64,000 bases of DNA from Saccharicrinis sp963667815 (lineage in GTDB: Bacteria > Bacteroidota > Bacteroidia > Bacteroidales > Marinilabiliaceae): NCBI GenBank assembly GCA_963667815.1, contig OY764021.1. One strand, given 5' to 3'. A program made the position numbers and the translations under genes. Below the pieces are notes generated by a model, which saw nothing but the letters and a program-made list of their open reading frames with translations, ran no database searches and had not been told where the DNA came from. Position 1 is the stretch's first letter. Every line of letters starts with the position of its first letter. Below, one piece after another: positions 1-9,350 of this stretch.

Positions 1-594
1 TTAATTGATGTAGATCACAAAAAAATGCTTCATGTGATTATTATTGATACAACAAAAGCCGTTGAAGCAGAATATCAATTAAGAAAGGTTAATCAAAGGT
101 TTATTGGATTAGAGAACATTATACATTATTCAGCCAAATCTATTAACGATTTACTTGACTTTACCTTAAAGCAGGTGATTGATTATACTCAAAGTGATAC
201 TGGTGCTGTTTATCATTATGATGAGGATAAAAACCTATTTCTTCTTAATAATTTTTCTAGTGATATAAGGTTGTCAATGACTTTTGATAATGGTAATGAT
301 ATTAATAATTTGGACTGTTTAAGCAGAGCGGTTCGATTAAAAGAAGCTGTAATTATTAATGATCCAAAGTCGAACTATCCTTTTGTAAAAGATGATACAA
401 TAGATAAATTAGGGGAATATAAATCAATAGCTATTCCAGTCTTGGATAATGATAAAGTAGTTTCGATATTCTGGTTAGGAAGTAAAACAAATAAATATTC
501 TAAATTTCACGTTGAGCAGGTAATGTTATTGCTTGAAACTGCATGGATTTTAGTTGAACGCCAGCGATTGCAGGATCAGGATAAGTTAGTGTGA
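1..594 (+). CDS. GAF-domain sensor protein, 3' part only
   Basis: The reading frame is open from the first base, so the start lies outside the window; the internal ATG at 25 is not taken as the start. The first ~30 visible residues (ending EYQLRKVNQRF) look like the tail of a PAS domain and its linker. The next ~150 residues have the pattern of a GAF domain (FTLKQVIDYTQSDTGAVY, then AIPVLDNDKVVSIFWLG). The protein stops soon after the GAF fold with a short helical tail (LVERQRLQDQDKLV). No histidine kinase or GGDEF domain follows. It is probably a signalling protein, but its output domain, if any, must lie upstream. It converges on the next gene, only 14 bases away. Confidence 0.7.
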   Translation, partial: LIDVDHKKMLHVIIIDTTKAVEAEYQLRKVNQRFIGLENIIHYSAKSINDLLDFTLKQVIDYTQSDTGAVYHYDEDKNLFLLNNFSSDIRLSMTFDNGNDINNLDCLSRAVRLKEAVIINDPKSNYPFVKDDTIDKLGEYKSIAIPVLDNDKVVSIFWLGSKTNKYSKFHVEQVMLLLETAWILVERQRLQDQDKLV

Positions 595-608
595 TTTAGA
601 TGGTACGA

Positions 609-2540
609 TTACTCTTTTTCCTCTAATACCAATACTATTTTATTAAAGTCGGCAGCAGCATTAATCACATTTTTAAAACCTTGAAATTCGTTAGGTTTAA
701 CCATGATATTTTTATAATATTCGTTTATTTTAACAGTGTAAATATCTCCTTCATAATTATAATCTGATGTAAAGCCATAAATACTATCTTGAACAATACT
801 CATTTTTGTGACTTCAGGATTAATGATTTTATACCCTTCTGGTACATGAAAAGTAATTTCTCTAATATACATCCTGTTCCAATCATTTTCTGCTTCAGAG
901 GTTCTGTTTTCTTCAAAATACATTTCCATTTGTGGTCCTATACTTTCTCCAATATTAAATAATAATTTATTTCCAGCATTTTCAACAAATCCCTCTGTAG
1001 TTAAATCGGAATAGATAATAAATTCAGAATTATTAATGGGTTCTTTATCACTAGTTTCTCTAATTTCTAGTTTGTTATATATGGGATTAGGAGCTTTTGT
1101 AGAAGTAATTTGCCTTAAAGTGTTTTGTTTTTGTTCTGCATCCATCAAACCAATAAAGTTATTAATATAACCACCACTTAGTCCGTTTAATCCTCGTTCA
1201 GTTTTAATTCTAGTAGTATTATTATCGATATCAAGTTGAATATCAATAACCATGTTATCATAATTTACGTTGTCCGGAGCTGGTTCAATATATTTTATCT
1301 TTCCTATGGCGGATTCAAAATCTCCAATTTTAACAGGTATAATAAAAAGTCCATCTGTTGCTGTAAGAGCACTATTAACTGTACCTAACCTATAGGCATG
1401 AATAGTTGGATCAAGGTATTTGTTGATTGTAGGAAAGTAAATAAGGTATTTATCCAGGTAATTCCAGCTCTGAAAATCAGCGTCAAATTTAATATTATCT
1501 CTTTCCGAAGTAAGTACAAGATTATGCTTAATATTTAATTTTTTAAGCATGTTAGCGTATAGTTTTACGATACCTCTATTTCCTGTAACCTTAGTTTCAT
1601 ATATAAATTCAAGATCTGATAGTTCAGGAGCATTAAAATCTTCAACGTATATATTTGTTTTAATAAATTGCTCCAAAGCTTTTATTTTCTCTATTTCTGA
1701 TGTTTCATTAATATTTGCGAGCTGAACCCATTTATCAATAATTTGGTCATAATCGCCCAGATACATGGTTTCATATACCCGAATGGCTGCATCATCCCAA
1801 GTTAGGCGTTGTGCTTTATTAATGGCAGTGTTGAAGTTTAATCGGTATTCTATGCGTTGTCTTCTTGGATCTAAATACGAAAATTTTTCATCTTTTATAG
1901 GAAGTATATCTTTATGTTCGCATTTAAAAAGGTTATGGTTTTCATCTAATTCAGACAATGTGGCATTAGGAAATCCATTATAACCCTTAACATCGTAGAC
2001 TAAATTTTTAGGACATGTAATTTCAAAAGTTGCGTATTGAAGAGGGTATGAATATTGAAAAAATGTGCGACCAAAATTATTACCCTCCATCTTTCGTATT
2101 ACCATATATTCAACATCATCTCCTTTTTCAATACCATCAATGGCAAATATCTTGTAACTATTTTTACTTTCTTCATCTTTTATTTCTTTGATATTGTTTT
2201 TATCAAACTCAATGGTTTTTCCGTTTGGTTTAATAGTTCTTGCCTTAATATCAATTATCTCAATTACATCATTTAAACTCACCGATATTTTATTGAATTG
2301 ATTTATGGCATCATCATTATTTAATCGGAATTTTTTATGGAGCGTGTGAGTCATTTGTAAATTTCCATCTTCAGCATACTCGTACTCATACTTTTCATTG
2401 AAGAAAATACCAATTACATTTTCATCCTTATTTTCTGCTGTAATAGAAGAAAATGTTGGTTTAGAGGACCAAGAATAGTTAGTTTGTGAATGTATATTTG
2501 AAGAGAATAAAAAGATAATAAGTATGATAATATTTTTCAT
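609..2540 (-). CDS. Secreted DUF3857 protein with degenerate transglutaminase-like domain
   Basis: 643 residues with a Sec signal peptide (MKNIIILIIFLFSSNIHSQ). The N-terminal ~200 residues resemble DUF3857, a beta-rich domain usually found before a transglutaminase-like core in Bacteroidota secreted proteins. The core at about residues 285-380 can be aligned with the neighbouring paralogue. The catalytic Cys of the YGDCKG motif is replaced by Asn321 in TGNRG, and the His motif is replaced by WNYL; only the LDPT aspartate motif survives. The family function is unsettled, and this copy is unlikely to be a cysteine enzyme. It lies 73 bases downstream of the intact paralogue on the same strand and is probably cotranscribed with it. 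Confidence 0.75.
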   Translation of the reverse strand: MKNIIILIIFLFSSNIHSQTNYSWSSKPTFSSITAENKDENVIGIFFNEKYEYEYAEDGNLQMTHTLHKKFRLNNDDAINQFNKISVSLNDVIEIIDIKARTIKPNGKTIEFDKNNIKEIKDEESKNSYKIFAIDGIEKGDDVEYMVIRKMEGNNFGRTFFQYSYPLQYATFEITCPKNLVYDVKGYNGFPNATLSELDENHNLFKCEHKDILPIKDEKFSYLDPRRQRIEYRLNFNTAINKAQRLTWDDAAIRVYETMYLGDYDQIIDKWVQLANINETSEIEKIKALEQFIKTNIYVEDFNAPELSDLEFIYETKVTGNRGIVKLYANMLKKLNIKHNLVLTSERDNIKFDADFQSWNYLDKYLIYFPTINKYLDPTIHAYRLGTVNSALTATDGLFIIPVKIGDFESAIGKIKYIEPAPDNVNYDNMVIDIQLDIDNNTTRIKTERGLNGLSGGYINNFIGLMDAEQKQNTLRQITSTKAPNPIYNKLEIRETSDKEPINNSEFIIYSDLTTEGFVENAGNKLLFNIGESIGPQMEMYFEENRTSEAENDWNRMYIREITFHVPEGYKIINPEVTKMSIVQDSIYGFTSDYNYEGDIYTVKINEYYKNIMVKPNEFQGFKNVINAAADFNKIVLVLEEKE

Positions 2541-2613
2541 TTTTCAATAATTTCCTGTTAGTTGTTATAACGAGCGTACTAAACTTGTTATTTTATAATA
2601 GATTATAGTATTA

Positions 2614-4548
2614 TTATTGTTCAATAACTTTTTTTAAAACAATCGTTCTTCTATAATTTTTATTTAATGCTTTAATCATATTGTTCCATTCTGGAATCTT
2701 ATCTTCTAATAAAGTAAAGAAGTTTAAAATGTACTCTTTTTCTAAAATAATAGCGTTTCCATCTTTACGATAATTAAGTTTAAAACTAAACTCCTTATTG
2801 TTGTATATACCATCTTTGGGAATATAAGTAACCTCATATCCTTCAGGTATGATTAATCTTGTAACATATTTTTTTGTACAATAAAAGTCGTTTTGCATTG
2901 GAGTTATGGTGCCCAAAGTATCAATTAACATACCTTGATACACCTTGTCAAGGTTTAAGTTAATATAAACTTCATCCTTATAGGATTTTAAATAATCATT
3001 TATTTCAAAACTATAATTCACACTTGCAGGAACTTCGTATTCAAATAAATGAGCTGTGGTTTGTTTGGTGACTTTATACTTGTTATTTCCCTTATTAAAT
3101 ATTCGGGTATATGTTTTAATATAATTATCAGGCTTCACTCCATCCAAAGTATAGGCAAGCTCTACTTTATTAAAACCTTTGTATTCTACTTTACCTTCTC
3201 CTTGAATCTGATTATTATTCATCTGTATGGTTACAGTATCAGTTATAACACTATAGCTTGCAGGTGAAACTGGCACATCCCGGATTTCAAAATCATCTGG
3301 GCCTTTACCTATTAATATTTGTTTTCCCTGGATATGATATGGATATACACCGTAATTAAGATATTTAAAAGTACCATCAAGAATGATCATAGAATCATTT
3401 ATAATTTGAGTAGCAATCATATGGTTGTCGACGGAGGGGAGAGGTAGTTCATCATATTTATAAGGAATATGTCGTGTACCTACCCATGTTAAATAAGTCG
3501 GTATCCCAGCTATATTCATCATTGTTTGTATCAGACTCGACATACCTTTACAATCTCCATATCGTTTGTTATATACTTCAGTTGCTTCTGCAGGAATAAA
3601 ACCTGCATAACCCTGCTCATAAGCTACATATTTAATGTTTTTATGAATCCAGTAATAAATGGCTTTAGCTTTATCCTCCTGACAAATTAAACCCTTAGTT
3701 ATTTCTTTGACTTTATTAATTAAATCTGTCGGTAATTCCTTATTGATATCTTTTACAAAGTCATAATAAAAGTTGTATAGTAATTCTGGAGTACCAAAAT
3801 ACTTTGTAATATGCTTATTTATATTGGTTTGCTTAATAAATAATTCTACATGAGGGCTAAAGTAATTTATGCCAAAAAAATTGCCTGAAGCATAATGATA
3901 TGGGGCTACATCTTTAGTTTCCCATTCATGATAATAGTACTTTCCCTTTTTATAATTTTTATAGGAAATAGGTGTAACATCTTCGTTAAAAAGCTTAAAA
4001 CCAAGTTCAACGTCTTTATGGACTTTTATTACAACTTTAGCATTTTCAACAGGTAAAAATGATTGAAAATAGCAACTTCGAATGAACCGAGGATTTTTAT
4101 AATTTATTGTATATTTTAAAAATGTTTTAGCACCTTTTTGTAGGGATGGATATGCAAATTGTATTGTTTTTGAATCATCATAAAATATACTACCATCAGT
4201 ACTATTTGTTTCCTGAAATTGTTCAACTTTATATTTTTCATAACCACTTTCTGCCGGAATCAGGGAATAAGCTTCAATGTCTGATATTGAAGTAAATCCA
4301 CTAAAAAAAATATAGTCTTTTGTAAAACCCTTTGAATTTTGATTGGTTATCTCAACTTCTTTTGTATTTGTTTGAGTTATTACTAACGAGTTGTCAATAA
4401 TATCAATAACATAAGTATAATTTAATTGAGAAATTACGCCATGGTAATTACTATATTTTTCGTTTGATTTGGAGTATACATAATGGCATGAGAATATATA
4501 TATGGTAATAAGACAGTAAAATTTAAATATGGAATAATTATGATTCAT
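2614..4548 (-). CDS. Secreted DUF3857 / transglutaminase-like protein
   Basis: 644 residues. The N-terminus is hydrophobic (FYCLITIYIFSCHYVYS) and reads as a signal peptide. A DUF3857-like beta domain covers roughly residues 50-230, followed by a transglutaminase-like core. The core has the Cys motif YGDCKGMSS (Cys333), a His motif VDNHMIA and an Asp motif LDGT, so the Cys-His-Asp triad looks complete. The C-terminal ~200 residues form another beta-rich domain. The product is expected in the periplasm or at the cell surface. Substrate is unknown; related proteins are annotated only by domain. It is the first of two tandem paralogues on the minus strand, and the second has lost the triad. Confidence 0.8.
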   Translation of the reverse strand: MNHNYSIFKFYCLITIYIFSCHYVYSKSNEKYSNYHGVISQLNYTYVIDIIDNSLVITQTNTKEVEITNQNSKGFTKDYIFFSGFTSISDIEAYSLIPAESGYEKYKVEQFQETNSTDGSIFYDDSKTIQFAYPSLQKGAKTFLKYTINYKNPRFIRSCYFQSFLPVENAKVVIKVHKDVELGFKLFNEDVTPISYKNYKKGKYYYHEWETKDVAPYHYASGNFFGINYFSPHVELFIKQTNINKHITKYFGTPELLYNFYYDFVKDINKELPTDLINKVKEITKGLICQEDKAKAIYYWIHKNIKYVAYEQGYAGFIPAEATEVYNKRYGDCKGMSSLIQTMMNIAGIPTYLTWVGTRHIPYKYDELPLPSVDNHMIATQIINDSMIILDGTFKYLNYGVYPYHIQGKQILIGKGPDDFEIRDVPVSPASYSVITDTVTIQMNNNQIQGEGKVEYKGFNKVELAYTLDGVKPDNYIKTYTRIFNKGNNKYKVTKQTTAHLFEYEVPASVNYSFEINDYLKSYKDEVYINLNLDKVYQGMLIDTLGTITPMQNDFYCTKKYVTRLIIPEGYEVTYIPKDGIYNNKEFSFKLNYRKDGNAIILEKEYILNFFTLLEDKIPEWNNMIKALNKNYRRTIVLKKVIEQ

Positions 4549-4603
4549 TAACGAACTGTTTAATATTATTTCAAGTTTTTGAAGTTAGAATAAGTTGAGA
4601 AAG

Positions 4604-5875
4604 TTATTTCTTAAGTAATTTACCTTTTTTATATAATTCTTCTTTAGTAAGAACTCCATTATCGTTATAATATTTCCATACACCAGATTTCTTGCCATTC
4701 ATATATACACCTTCTTCTTTTTTCTCTGCATTTGTATAGAAATAACACCATTCACCATCGTTATTTCCTTCCTTATTTTTATTGCCTATAGAATATACTT
4801 TTCCATTGTCGTAGTAATCAAAGATATATTGCTTCGGTTCTCCAATAATGTTGGCAGTACGCTTTCTTTTTATGCTGACTAATTTACTTCCTGTTTCATA
4901 AAAGGCATCGAGTTCTTTTTCGTGTTTATCATTATATTTTGTTACTACTTCCTGTCCTGTAGATCTCAATAAAGTATATAAAAATGGGGCAAGATGATTG
5001 CCTTTGTATATGGCTTTAAAAAATGGGAAATACATTTGTATCCAGAAATCTTCCTCAGTAGATGTATATGGTAAAACTTCCATAAGCATTTTGGTTTGCT
5101 TTACTAATGAAGCGTTAAAATCTATAGGAAGAGGATATCTGGGAGTTAAAACAATTTTTGCTTTAAAGTAATGATCTATCTCTTCAAAAGTTGTATTGTT
5201 ATCTATAGGTTCTATATAGCTACCTTGAGTTGTGTCAATATAATTGTTCGACAGATTTTCAATATATATTAAAATAGGATTACTTCTGTCGCTTGCTGGT
5301 TCAAGAGCTAAAAATGTTTCTAAAGATAGCATAGCTCTGGTATATTGTTTTTGTCGAGCCGCTAGTTTGCCTAACTGCATATGACTTGAAGCATGGTATG
5401 GATTGCATCTTAATGACTCTTTAAAACAGTTTTGTGCCTCACGAAACTGTTCTGTATTTAAATAGGAGATGCCCAGATTATAATGCAAAAGGTATTCATA
5501 CGGATATTCTTTTATTGCTTTTTGGTATATTTCAATTGCTTTTGGTGTATTGCCAGTATATTCGAAAATTGTTCCTTTAGTTCTTAATAAATGGCATCGC
5601 ATATTGCTTTTTTCAGCAAGCCCTTTTTCTACAGCAATAGTAGCACTATCATATTTTTCCATTGCAAGGTAAGTCATTGCTAATTCTGCAATCATCCAAT
5701 GGTAGTTTGAATCATTTTCTGTAACCATTTTATATGATTCTACAGCCTCAGCAAATTTTTGCTCGTCGTAAAGATCATTACCTTTTTTAATGTATTCTTG
5801 AGATGTTGTTTGAGAAAAGATTGAGGTTGTAAATAGTACAGCCAGATTTATTAGGACTAGATATCTATATTGCAT
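4604..5875 (-). CDS. Secreted TPR protein with C-terminal MORN-like (YwqK-type) repeats
   Basis: I place the start at 5875 because it gives a good signal peptide (MQYRYLVLINLAVLFTTSIFSQ); an upstream in-frame start at 5920 would bury it. About five tetratricopeptide repeats follow, with the usual A-x-x-x-Y/F spacing, for example ALSYNLG-like blocks around residues 35-200. A middle region of unknown fold comes next. The last ~65 residues hold repeats of the form NGKKSGVWKYY and DGEWCYFY, as in MORN or YwqK-type variants. It is probably an envelope scaffold; no enzymatic motif is visible. It is followed by the DUF3857 pair on the same strand, 55 bases away, so the three may form one unit. Confidence 0.75.
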   Translation of the reverse strand: MQYRYLVLINLAVLFTTSIFSQTTSQEYIKKGNDLYDEQKFAEAVESYKMVTENDSNYHWMIAELAMTYLAMEKYDSATIAVEKGLAEKSNMRCHLLRTKGTIFEYTGNTPKAIEIYQKAIKEYPYEYLLHYNLGISYLNTEQFREAQNCFKESLRCNPYHASSHMQLGKLAARQKQYTRAMLSLETFLALEPASDRSNPILIYIENLSNNYIDTTQGSYIEPIDNNTTFEEIDHYFKAKIVLTPRYPLPIDFNASLVKQTKMLMEVLPYTSTEEDFWIQMYFPFFKAIYKGNHLAPFLYTLLRSTGQEVVTKYNDKHEKELDAFYETGSKLVSIKRKRTANIIGEPKQYIFDYYDNGKVYSIGNKNKEGNNDGEWCYFYTNAEKKEEGVYMNGKKSGVWKYYNDNGVLTKEELYKKGKLLKK

Positions 5876-5943
5876 TATGTGTGGTTTGAACGTAATTCTG
5901 TTTTTGAAAAATAGTAACAATTTGGGGCTTTAGCAAAATCAGA

Positions 5944-5960
5944 TGAAACAAACTGTTTCA
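5944..5960. promoter_or_regulatory. Palindrome TGAAACA-aac-TGTTTCA, possible operator
   Basis: A perfect 7-base inverted repeat with a 3-base centre lies about 70 bases upstream of the TPR gene start. Its size and symmetry suit binding by a dimeric regulator. No regulator can be named from the sequence. Confidence 0.3.
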
Positions 5961-6107
5961 AACACTTTTCTATTTTTGAATTACAAACAAGCTATACAAA
6001 ATATAATAAGCCTTTTTAGAGGTTAATGATTACAGTATTTTTATATTAATACGTAACGTAAAAATTAATACCTAAAGGATAATAAAAAGCTTTAATACAA
6101 TTGCTGT

Positions 6108-6389
6108 TTATTTTCTTTTCTTTCTGGCTAGCTGAATACCTCCAAAACCTGAAATGATAGAAATATAAAAACCAAAATCATACCACCATCCAGTATTGTT
6201 TATTTCATAAATAGAGATAGATTTATTGAAGAGGCTAAGAATTAATGAGAATGGAGCAATCCATCCATGCCATATTCCAGAAAAGAAACCTGCTGGTTCT
6301 GCAGGATTGTATGATCCGCCTCCTGGTAAACAAGATGTAAAAACAATAGAAATGAAAATAATAAAGCATACAATTTTAAAATTTTTCAT
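6108..6389 (-). CDS. Small membrane lipoprotein of unknown function
   Basis: 93 residues. A lipoprotein signal peptide ends at the lipobox FTSC, with Cys20 as the lipidated residue. The mature part starts LPGGGSYNPAEPAGFF and continues with GIWHGWIAPFSLIL, a hydrophobic stretch, then a second hydrophobic stretch after GWWYDFGFY. It ends in the basic tail ARKKRK. The layout suggests two membrane-associated segments after the lipid anchor. I recall similar small proteins in many Bacteroidota but know no function for them. It stands alone between the leuB terminator and the TPR gene. Confidence 0.65.
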   Translation of the reverse strand: MKNFKIVCFIIFISIVFTSCLPGGGSYNPAEPAGFFSGIWHGWIAPFSLILSLFNKSISIYEINNTGWWYDFGFYISIISGFGGIQLARKKRK

Positions 6390-6437
6390 ACCTGATGTGT
6401 TTGTTTAATGAAGTATCTTTTGAACCATTAATTTATT

Positions 6438-6473
6438 AAAAAAAAGGATGACTTTGTATAAAGCCATCCTTTT
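6438..6473 (-). terminator. Rho-independent terminator after leuB
   Basis: On the minus strand AAAGGATG pairs with CATCCTTT, with a further CTTT/AAAG pairing inside, followed by a run of eight T. It lies just past the leuB stop and closes the ilv-leu operon. Confidence 0.85.
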
Positions 6474-6501
6474 AAATGAATTTTATTAAACTGATTATAA
6501 A

Positions 6502-7560
6502 TTAACCAGCAATATATTTTGCAATCCAATCACCAACTTCTGATGTTTTGTATGCTTTTTCTTTACTGATATCTTCAGTTACAACACCTTCTTCAAGTGA
6601 TTTGTCAACTGCTTCACGAATTAATTTAGCTTCATCTAATAGGTCAAGAGATTCTAATAACATTGCAGCAGAAAGCACTGTAGCAACAGGGTTAGCAATA
6701 TCTTTGCCAGCCGCCTGAGGATATGATCCGTGAATAGGCTCAAACACTGAAGTGTGAATACCAACAGAAGCTGAAGGTAATAAACCTAGAGATCCTGTAA
6801 TTACAGATGCTTCATCACTAATAATATCTCCAAACATATTTTCAGTAACCATTACATCAAATTTCTTTGGCCATTGAATCAACTGCATTGCTGCATTATC
6901 AACGAACATATAGTCCACTTCGATGTCTTTGTAATCTGGTTCCATAGCTTGTGCTGTTTCTCTCCATAAACGAGAGGTAGCTAATACATTTGCTTTATCA
7001 ACAACAGTTAAGCGTTTATCTCTTTTTCCAGCGTAAGAAAATGCTAACTTAAGGATTCTTTCAATCTCTTCTTTTGTGTAAACACAGTTATCAAAGGCTT
7101 TTGTTAAATCCTCTGAACGTCCTTTATCACCAAAATAGATACCTCCTGTTAATTCTCTAACAACTACTAAATCAGCTCCTTCAACGATGTCTAAACGTAA
7201 AGGACTTTTATCTAATAATGAAGGGAAAGTAGTAACAGGACGGATATTAGCGTAAAGACCTAATTTTTTACGCATTGCTAATAATCCTTGCTCCGGACGA
7301 ACTTTTGCTTTTGGATCATTGTCGAATTTAGGATCACCTATTGCACCAAATAATACAGCATCTGATTTCATACAGATTTCGTGTGTTTCTTCTGGATAAG
7401 GATCTCCAACTTGATCAATTGCACAAGCTCCTACTAAAGCTGAAGTGTACTCAACTTCGTGGTTAAATTTAGTAGCAACAGCATCAATTGCTTTTTGTGC
7501 TTGAGCTACGATTTCCGGACCAATTCCGTCTCCGGCTAATACAGCAATATTCAATTTCAT
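6502..7560 (-). CDS. leuB: 3-isopropylmalate dehydrogenase
   Basis: 352 residues, the usual length for LeuB. It catalyses NAD-dependent oxidative decarboxylation of 3-isopropylmalate in leucine synthesis, and of 3-methylmalate if the citramalate route is used. Visible family features are the N-terminal AVLAGDGIGPEIV, the substrate-binding RxxxxLxxxxR region (VRPEQGLLAMRKKLG), RELTGGIYFG, the DNAAMQLI helix, and the metal/NAD region NMFGDIISDEASVITGSLGLLPSAS with EPIHGS. It is the last gene of the ilv-leu operon, 130 bases after cimA and separated from it by a strong stem-loop. A terminator follows. Confidence 0.97.
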   Translation of the reverse strand: MKLNIAVLAGDGIGPEIVAQAQKAIDAVATKFNHEVEYTSALVGACAIDQVGDPYPEETHEICMKSDAVLFGAIGDPKFDNDPKAKVRPEQGLLAMRKKLGLYANIRPVTTFPSLLDKSPLRLDIVEGADLVVVRELTGGIYFGDKGRSEDLTKAFDNCVYTKEEIERILKLAFSYAGKRDKRLTVVDKANVLATSRLWRETAQAMEPDYKDIEVDYMFVDNAAMQLIQWPKKFDVMVTENMFGDIISDEASVITGSLGLLPSASVGIHTSVFEPIHGSYPQAAGKDIANPVATVLSAAMLLESLDLLDEAKLIREAVDKSLEEGVVTEDISKEKAYKTSEVGDWIAKYIAG

Positions 7561-7653
7561 TTTATTTCGTTTTAGATAAAAGATTTAGGAAAGTGATAAA
7601 AACTTAACTATGCTCTCTATTTCTATTTAAACTATTTACTTACAATTATATGT

Positions 7654-7690
7654 TGAGATGGTACAATGTTTTAAACATTATATCATCTCA
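7654..7690 (-). other. Intercistronic 37-base stem-loop between cimA and leuB
   Basis: TGAGATGGTA and AATGTTT pair with AAACATT and TATCATCTCA, with a single unpaired position on each side and a one-base loop. The hairpin directly abuts the cimA stop codon. No T-run follows, so it is not a typical terminator. It may act in mRNA processing, 3' protection of the upstream message or partial attenuation of leuB. Confidence 0.6.
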
Positions 7691-9256
7691 TTATTTATTA
7701 TACTGTTCAAATTTCTCTTTCCAGTTTGCCTGACGTGTCAATGTACCTTCTTCAATAACATTAAGTACCTTTATTGTAGCTTCAATAGCTGCTTGTGTTT
7801 GGTCGGCAGCCAAACCTCTTGTTTTAATCTCAATACCTTTATAATCCCATGTGATCATTGTTTCTACAAAGGCATCAGTTTTTCCTCCTGGAGGAATACT
7901 TACCCAATAATCACTTAATATTGGATGTACTTTATCAAGTTTCTTATATATTCTCCAAAGGGCTTTCATAAAGGCATCGTACTGACCATCTCCAACAGCT
8001 GTTTCGTCATGACGATTACCGTTTATTTCCATGCTAATAGAAGCTAACGGTCTCAGATCGTGTGCCAAAGATAAGTTATAATTCCTTATTTTGATGGCAT
8101 CTTTAACAGAAGAACTCTTTAAAACATCAGCAATAATAAAAGGTAAATCCTCAATAGTAACTGTTTTCTTTTTGTCTCCAAGTTCAATAACCCTTTGAGT
8201 AATTTTTTTCATTTCTTCAGAGTCCAGCTCAATACCTAACTCTTCCAGGTTTTTTTTAATATTGGCTTTACCAGAGGTTTTACCTAATGCGTAACGTCGG
8301 TTTCTACCAAATCGTTCTGGCATTAAATTATTGAAGTAGAGGTTGTCTTTGCTATCACCATCGGCATGTACTCCGCTACATTGCGTAAATACATTGTAAC
8401 CTGTTATGGGTTGATTTTCCGGGATTCGAAGACCTGAAAATTGTTCTACAACCTTGCTTACTGTGGTAATTTTTGATTCATCCAGATTATTTTCAAGATT
8501 AAGATGATCGTTTAAAATTCCAATTACACTGGCAAGAGGAGCGTTCCCTGCACGTTCTCCAAGTCCATTAATGGTTGTATGTATACCTGATATTCCTGTT
8601 TTCAGAGCTGAAAATACATTAGCTACAGCCATATCGTAATCGTTGTGTGCATGAAAATCAAAATGTATATCAGGAAAGCGATCTACCATATCTGCACAAA
8701 ATCCAAATGTTTGATCCGGATTTAAAACGCCTAATGTATCGGGTAACATAATGCGTTTGATTCTCATTTTCTTAAGTTCTCCAACAACGTAAAAAACGTA
8801 ATCAGGAGATGTAAGCATGCCATTACTCCAATCCTCTAAATAAACATTTACATCAATGCCCATTTCTTCGGCTTTGTCAACCAACTTAGCCACGTCATTC
8901 ATGTGTTCTTCAGGTGTTTTTCGTAATTGACCCTGAACGTGTTTAAGAGAACCTTTTGTGAGTAAGTTAATTACTTTTCCACCAGCATCCTGAATCCACT
9001 TTAGAGAAGTGTCTCCATCTACAAAACCAAGAACTTCTATTTTATCCAGAAAGTTATTTTTCTTGGCCCACTCCGTAATTCGTTTTACTGCATCAAATTC
9101 ACCTTCAGAAACCCGGGCAGAAGCTACTTCAATACGGTCAACTTTAAGTTCTTCCAATAATAATCTGGCCATAGCCAGTTTTTCTCCAACGTTAAAAGAT
9201 ACTCCAGTGGTTTGTTCACCATCCCGGAGTGTGGTATCCATTACTTCTATTTTCAT
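7691..9256 (-). CDS. cimA: Citramalate synthase-like enzyme (LeuA family, CimA type)
   Basis: 521 residues, with an N-terminal HMGL-like barrel (MDTTLRDGEQTTGVSF; metal motif FHAHNDYD) and a C-terminal LeuA allosteric domain. It differs from the canonical LeuA encoded in the same operon. It carries DRIEVASARVSEGE, KVINLLTKGSLKH and NVYLEDWSNG, which match the Leptospira (R)-citramalate synthase as I remember it, including the Tyr in NVYLEDW that lines its pyruvate pocket. The predicted reaction is pyruvate plus acetyl-CoA to citramalate, which LeuCD and LeuB would convert to 2-oxobutyrate for isoleucine. The alternative is a second isopropylmalate synthase; this gene is often annotated that way in Bacteroidota. 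Confidence 0.75.
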   Translation of the reverse strand: MKIEVMDTTLRDGEQTTGVSFNVGEKLAMARLLLEELKVDRIEVASARVSEGEFDAVKRITEWAKKNNFLDKIEVLGFVDGDTSLKWIQDAGGKVINLLTKGSLKHVQGQLRKTPEEHMNDVAKLVDKAEEMGIDVNVYLEDWSNGMLTSPDYVFYVVGELKKMRIKRIMLPDTLGVLNPDQTFGFCADMVDRFPDIHFDFHAHNDYDMAVANVFSALKTGISGIHTTINGLGERAGNAPLASVIGILNDHLNLENNLDESKITTVSKVVEQFSGLRIPENQPITGYNVFTQCSGVHADGDSKDNLYFNNLMPERFGRNRRYALGKTSGKANIKKNLEELGIELDSEEMKKITQRVIELGDKKKTVTIEDLPFIIADVLKSSSVKDAIKIRNYNLSLAHDLRPLASISMEINGNRHDETAVGDGQYDAFMKALWRIYKKLDKVHPILSDYWVSIPPGGKTDAFVETMITWDYKGIEIKTRGLAADQTQAAIEATIKVLNVIEEGTLTRQANWKEKFEQYNK

Positions 9257-9350
9257 GCTTCTAGAGTGTATCGGGGTGTAAGTGATACATCATAAGATTA
9301 TTGGTTCTTATGAAATATAGATGAGGTAATTAAATTACCCAATAATACAA

